Origin: Deltaproteobacteria bacterium
Lineage (GTDB): Bacteria > Myxococcota_A > UBA9160 > UBA4427
DNA length: 35,459 nt
Assembly (NCBI GenBank): GCA_019310385.1
Contig: JAFDEK010000059.1
Location: 1 to 35,459, forward strand
Reading direction: 5' to 3'
Each line of letters starts with the position of its first letter. Position 1 is the stretch's first letter. Under the pieces are notes generated by a model. It was given only the letters and a program-made list of their open reading frames with translations, did not search any database and was not told the origin of the DNA. A program made the position numbers and the translations under genes. Shown here one piece after another: positions 31,975 to 35,459 of this stretch.

Positions 31975-32984
31975 CGGCTCTCCGACCCAAAGGGGCGGTG
32001 GACCCGGATGCGCGCGTCGAGCAGCTGTGGCGGAGACGGCCGCGTGACACCTTCGTGCGCAAGAGCCTGGCCTTTGCCGCGGCTCTCATGGCGGGCGCAT
32101 GGTTCATCGGCGGCTTCGATTGGGACGATCTGGTGTCGCCCAGGCGCCTGGGCAACCTGGAACGCTTCGCCAGCGAGCTGCGGCCCTTCCCGCTGCAGGA
32201 CCAGGCATGGGAGTGGGGGCGCGCCGGGGAGTGGGCGATGGAGCTCTTCCGGGAGAGAGGGGCGGAGGCCGCGGCCTCGACCCTGGCGATCTCGATCCTC
32301 GCCGCGCTCCTGGCCGGAGCTGCGGGCCTGATCTTCGCGCCGGGCGCGGCGCGCAGCTTCGTCAGGCCGGAGCGGCCTCGGCGGCGCGGCAGCGGTCGAC
32401 CTCGCTCGAGCGCGCTACCTGGCCGCGGCGCTGTACCTGGCCGCGGCGCTTCACCTGGCCGCGGCGCACTACCCCGAGCCGCGGGCCTGCTGCGCGCAGG
32501 GATGGTGCTCGCGCTGCGAGCCGCGCTCGCGTTGCTGCGCGCCGTGCCGGAGTACCTCGTGGCCTTTCTCATGCTCGCCGTCCTGGGACCGAGCCCCTGG
32601 ACGGCGGTGCTCGCGCTGGCGATCCACAACGCGGGTGTCCTCGGCCGGCTCGGCGCCGAGACCATCGACAACGCCGATCCGCGGCCGCCGGCGGCTTTGC
32701 GCGGACTCGGGGCGGGACGCGGCCAGGTGGCGCTCTTCGCGCTCTTCCCCGCCCTCTTCGCACGCTTTCTTCTCTACCTCTTCTATCGCTGGGAGAGCTG
32801 CCTGCGCGAGGCCACCGTGCTCGGCATGCTGGGCATCGTCTCCCTGGGCTACTGGATCGAGGACGCCCGGGTGCGCGGCCAGATGGACGTCCTGCTCTTC
32901 TTCGTCCTGCTCGGCTCGGCTCTGGTCGTGGTGGGCGACGCCGTCTCGGGCGTGGTGCGGGGCTTCGTGCGCCGCGCGGACTGA
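31971..32984 (+). CDS. Phosphonate-type ABC permease 2 (PhnE-like) with a repetitive loop
   Basis: A 337-residue permease starting at GTG 31971, overlapping the previous stop. The N-terminal FVRKSLAFAAALMAGAWFIGG helix, the periplasmic segment with FDWDDLVSPRRLGNL, and ASTLAISILAALLAGAAGLIF match the PhnE layout. The coupling loop is IHNAGVLGRLGAETIDNA, then ALRGLGAGRGQVALFALFP, followed by LLYLFYRWESCLREATVLG. Between two helices there is an Arg/Gly/Pro-rich insertion of about 40 residues, partly built from an 18-bp repeat (LPGRGAVPGRGASPGRGA), not expected in the family. Two permeases in one operon imply a heterodimeric channel, as in some phosphonate and hypophosphite importers. Confidence 0.9.
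   Translation: MTALRPKGAVDPDARVEQLWRRRPRDTFVRKSLAFAAALMAGAWFIGGFDWDDLVSPRRLGNLERFASELRPFPLQDQAWEWGRAGEWAMELFRERGAEAAASTLAISILAALLAGAAGLIFAPGAARSFVRPERPRRRGSGRPRSSALPGRGAVPGRGASPGRGALPRAAGLLRAGMVLALRAALALLRAVPEYLVAFLMLAVLGPSPWTAVLALAIHNAGVLGRLGAETIDNADPRPPAALRGLGAGRGQVALFALFPALFARFLLYLFYRWESCLREATVLGMLGIVSLGYWIEDARVRGQMDVLLFFVLLGSALVVVGDAVSGVVRGFVRRAD
32417..32470. repeat. 18-bp in-frame tandem repeat in the second permease
   Basis: ACCTGGCCGCGGCGC followed by three variable bases is repeated three times (32417, 32435, 32453). It encodes PGRGAV/PGRGAS/PGRGAL hexads within a loop between two membrane helices, making a strongly basic and flexible segment. Confidence 0.88.
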
Positions 32985-33132
32985 CGGGGCTCTAACAGTC
33001 TGCTAGCCCGGACCCCAGAGCGCGAAAAAGCGCCCATTCCTCTCATACCGCACGGGGGACAGGCCGAGGTAGGCGAAGCTGCGCGTTCGATGCGATCATG
33101 GCGGCGGGCTCGAGCAAATGGGAGGATGGACG

Positions 33133-33813
33133 ATGATCGACGTGGTAGACGTGGCAGACGTGGAGGGCGGAGAGGGGCCCCGGGCGCTTCGCCGGAGGCT
33201 ACGCGAGGGGCTGTTGGCAGCAGCGGCCGTGGCGCTGCTCGCCTCTTCGGGCGGCGGCTGCGCGACCCAGGTGAGCCGGGGCGGTGAAGGCACGGGCAAC
33301 CCGGGCCTCGACGACGCTCCCATGAGCACGGGCCTCGACAAACGCGACATCGACTACCTGGTGGACCAGAACCTCGGGGCGCTCTTCGAATCCTCCTTCT
33401 GGCGGCGGGAGGTGGTCGGGCAACGCGGGGAGCCCCTGCTGGTCACCATCTATCCCATTCGCAACGACACCAGCGAGCACCTGAACGACGAGATGAACAC
33501 GCTCCTCTCCTCCATCGAGACCGCGCTCGTGGACAGCGGCGAGGTGGGTGTGGTGAGCCGGGAGCGGCAGGACGAGATGATGCGCGAGGTGGGGCTGCAG
33601 CAGTCCAGCGAGATCGATCCCTACAGCGCGGCCCAGGTCGGGCGGCAGCTCGGGGCGCGCTACTACTTCACCGGCAAGCTCGGAGCCGTGGACGAGCGCC
33701 TCGACAAGGCCCGGCGCCTGCAGTACAGCCTCTTCATCCAGGTCATCGACGTCGAGACCAGTTTGATCAAGTTCCAGCACGACGCGGCTCGCAGCAAGGC
33801 GATCGAGCGCTGA
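33133..33813 (+). CDS. LpoB-like lipoprotein (penicillin-binding-protein activator family)
   Basis: A 226-residue protein. ATG 33133 has GGAGG 7 nt upstream; an in-frame ATG at 33118 precedes that site and is rejected. A long N-region leads to the hydrophobic LLAAAAVALLASSGGGC, where the Cys is probably lipidated although Gly at -3 is not ideal. The LpoB-family domain follows: MSTGLDKRDIDYLVDQNL, LLVTIYPIRNDTSEHLN, ALVDSGEVGVVSRERQDEM, ARYYFTGKLGAVDERLDKAR, then YSLFIQVIDVETSLIKFQHD. In enterobacteria LpoB reaches from the outer membrane to activate PBP1b; members in other phyla are uncharacterised. It precedes a COG3014-like lipoprotein gene by 25 bp, a pairing seen in other genomes. Confidence 0.88.
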   Translation: MIDVVDVADVEGGEGPRALRRRLREGLLAAAAVALLASSGGGCATQVSRGGEGTGNPGLDDAPMSTGLDKRDIDYLVDQNLGALFESSFWRREVVGQRGEPLLVTIYPIRNDTSEHLNDEMNTLLSSIETALVDSGEVGVVSRERQDEMMREVGLQQSSEIDPYSAAQVGRQLGARYYFTGKLGAVDERLDKARRLQYSLFIQVIDVETSLIKFQHDAARSKAIER

Positions 33814-33838
33814 CGGCGGCCAGGAGGCTGCGCGAATC

Positions 33839-35224
33839 GTGCCCCCCCGACCCCTGGTATCCCTGCTGCCGCCCCGCCTTCTCCTTCAGGGCCTGCTGAC
33901 CCTCGTCCTCCTGGGGCAGGCCCCGGGCTGCGCGAGCTATTCCGAGCGCACCGCCGAGGCCCGGGCCCGGGCCGCCCAGGGCGACTATGCGGCGGGGGCC
34001 GCGGACCTGGACCGCCTGCTCGGAGTGAAGGAGCCGGGCGAGCAGCCGACGAAGTTCGGCGACCACACCGGACTCATGCTCCTCGAGCGGGGCATGACCT
34101 TCCAGGCCCAGGGGCTCTATGGACTCGCGTCTCGGGACCTCGAGGTCGCGGACAAAGAGCTCGAGCTCCTCGATATCTCGGCCGACGTCATCGGCAACAT
34201 CGGCAAGTACATCTACAGCGACAGCGCACCGCGCTACAAGGCCTCGCCCTTCGAGAAGCTGGCCCTCAACGCCATGAACATCTTGAACTACCTCGCCGAG
34301 GGCGACCTGCGCGGAGCGCGGGTCGAGTCGAAGCGCTTCACGGTGATGCGCGACTACATCGAGGAGCGCGATCCGAACCGGGCCCACGGCACCATCGGTT
34401 CCTACCTCTCGGGCTTCGTATTCGAGCAGCTCGGGGAGCGTAACGAGGCCATGCGCTACTACGACGAGGCGTTGGACGGCCGCTCCCTCGTGAGCCTGAA
34501 GGAGCCCGTGGCGCGGCTGGCCACCCAGACCCGCTATCGGGGCAGCAACATCACCGACTTCCTGGGACGCCGGGAGTCCCTGGTAGAGCCGAGCTGGCGA
34601 CCGCCAGAGGGCCCCGAGACGGGAGAGATTCTCACCGTGGTGGCTCTGGGCCGTGTGCCCTTCAAGATTCCGAGGCGGGTGCCCATCGGCGCGGCCGTGG
34701 GGATGGCCGGCGCCTACGTGACCGGCAACCTCGACGTGCTGCGCTACAGCGCATTCAAGGTGGTGGTCTATCCCGAGCTCGTGCCCGCTCCCCGGACCTT
34801 CTCCAGGTTCGCGGTGGAGGTAGACGGGGAGAGCGTCCGGGCGGATCTGGTGAGCAACCTCGCCGCCGAGACCGAGCGTGACTATGAGTTCATCCGGCCC
34901 AAGATCATTGGCGCTGCCATATCTCGCATGATCGCCCGGGCGGTCATCGCCGAGGGCTTCCGCGCGGCCGGCAACCAGGAGAGCAACGGGCTCGGCAACA
35001 TCCTCGCGCTCCTCGCCGAGGGCACACTGGTGGGAATGGATACCCCCGACACCCGCTCGTGGACCCTGCTTCCGGCGGCGATCTACGTGGCGAGGACGCG
35101 GGTCGCGCCGGGGCCCCACACCGTGCGTGTGGACCTGGGCGGAGGCGAGCGGGCGCAGCGGGAGATCGAGGTCGACGTGCCTGCCGGCGGCTACGCGACC
35201 GCGGTGGTCACGACCTTGCGCTGA
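33839..35224 (+). CDS. COG3014-like outer-membrane lipoprotein with helical repeats
   Basis: A 461-residue protein starting at GTG 33839 (AGGAGG 11 nt upstream). A signal peptide ends at APGCASYSER, giving a probable lipoprotein with Cys31. The N-terminal half is TPR-like: ARARAAQGDYAAGAADLDRLL, LLERGMTFQAQGLYGLASRDLEVADKE, and EQLGERNEAMRYYDEALDG. The second half is beta-rich and hydrophobic (IPRRVPIGAAVGMAGAYVTG), with VYPELVPAPRTFSRFAVEVDG and an Ala/Ile helix (IIGAAISRMIARAVIAEG) that could touch a membrane. It ends in ARTRVAPGPHTVRVDLGGG. Function is unknown; adjacency to the LpoB-like gene suggests an envelope or peptidoglycan-related complex. Confidence 0.85.
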   Translation: MPPRPLVSLLPPRLLLQGLLTLVLLGQAPGCASYSERTAEARARAAQGDYAAGAADLDRLLGVKEPGEQPTKFGDHTGLMLLERGMTFQAQGLYGLASRDLEVADKELELLDISADVIGNIGKYIYSDSAPRYKASPFEKLALNAMNILNYLAEGDLRGARVESKRFTVMRDYIEERDPNRAHGTIGSYLSGFVFEQLGERNEAMRYYDEALDGRSLVSLKEPVARLATQTRYRGSNITDFLGRRESLVEPSWRPPEGPETGEILTVVALGRVPFKIPRRVPIGAAVGMAGAYVTGNLDVLRYSAFKVVVYPELVPAPRTFSRFAVEVDGESVRADLVSNLAAETERDYEFIRPKIIGAAISRMIARAVIAEGFRAAGNQESNGLGNILALLAEGTLVGMDTPDTRSWTLLPAAIYVARTRVAPGPHTVRVDLGGGERAQREIEVDVPAGGYATAVVTTLR

Positions 35225-35307
35225 CGCGGCTCAACCCCGTGCGTCTTCGGGCCGATCAGTTACCCGGTTGCACCTTTCTGCCCCGGGGCCCCTCCCATGG
35301 AGAGACG

Positions 35308-35459
35308 ATGACGTTGCGGGATCGACCCGAGGCCCAGGCTCGGGCCCTGGCCGTGGGCATCCTCGGCCTGGTCGCGCTCTCCTATGCGCCGTCGCTCTCG
35401 GGCGACTGGGTGTGGGACGACCTCATGCAGATCGCCGGCTCCGGAGCCCTGGCGCGTCC
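35308..35459 (+). CDS. N-terminal fragment of a membrane protein, probably TPR-containing GT-C glycosyltransferase-like
   Basis: ATG 35308 has GGAGAG upstream, and the frame stays open to the right edge, so only about 50 residues are seen. A basic start is followed by a hydrophobic helix (ALAVGILGLVALSYAPSL) and then SGDWVWDDLMQIAGSGAL. The pattern of a first helix, a short loop and WDD with a following acidic/aliphatic stretch is typical of TMTC/PMT-like proteins with C-terminal TPRs. The rest lies outside the window. The 83-bp spacer before it shows only a GCCCCGGGGC palindrome. Confidence 0.6.
   Translation, partial: MTLRDRPEAQARALAVGILGLVALSYAPSLSGDWVWDDLMQIAGSGALAR

Overview
The window is a high-GC, gene-dense stretch of a Gram-negative (diderm) bacterial chromosome with no phage, transposon, CRISPR or RNA genes that I can see. 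Several lipoproteins, an LpoB-like protein, a LolA-like domain and an ExeA-type ATPase imply an outer membrane. Large kinase-ATPase-cyclase proteins, an F420/PPOX-type flavin protein and an acyl-CoA-type gene set would suit an uncultured member of the former Deltaproteobacteria (Myxococcota, Binatota or relatives). That placement is inference.

Left part (1-7.7 kb): the 3' part of an epoxide-hydrolase-like enzyme, an unrecognised membrane protein, a YCII protein, and a very large minus-strand signalling protein (zinc ribbons, Ser/Thr kinase, NTPase, helical repeats, class III cyclase). A TetR-family regulator diverges from the last of these.

Catabolic block (7.8-12.2 kb): a near-perfect palindrome overlapping a possible promoter precedes a thiolase-fold enzyme lacking the usual thiolase nucleophile. 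It is translationally coupled to a DUF35 zinc-ribbon partner and followed by an amidohydrolase. This resembles the Ltp2-ChsH2 retro-aldolase arrangement of steroid side-chain degradation, but without the MaoC hydratase. A secreted pectinacetylesterase-family protein follows.

Housekeeping and mixed block (12.3-28.1 kb): dihydroorotase; a coupled CBS/DUF547 pair; a PPOX protein; GDP-mannose 4,6-dehydratase with an atypical SDR; a methyltransferase; an unusual ExeA-ATPase/TM/LolA-like fusion; a GH38 alpha-mannosidase overlapping a dCMP-deaminase-like gene; glutathione peroxidase; a small lipoprotein; aminopeptidase N; and a 3D-domain lipoprotein.

Transport and envelope block (28.3-35.5 kb): a secreted helical-repeat protein, then a compact phosphonate/phosphite-type ABC importer (binding lipoprotein, ATPase, two permeases), an LpoB-like lipoprotein, a COG3014-like lipoprotein, and the start of a membrane protein resembling TPR-containing GT-C glycosyltransferases.

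A recurring feature is short tandem duplication: at least seven micro-repeats (10-24 bp units), most of them in-frame inside linkers, with others next to a stop codon or a ribosome-binding site. The best candidates for something new are the thiolase/DUF35/amidohydrolase operon with its operator, and the ExeA-LolA fusion with an altered Walker B motif.
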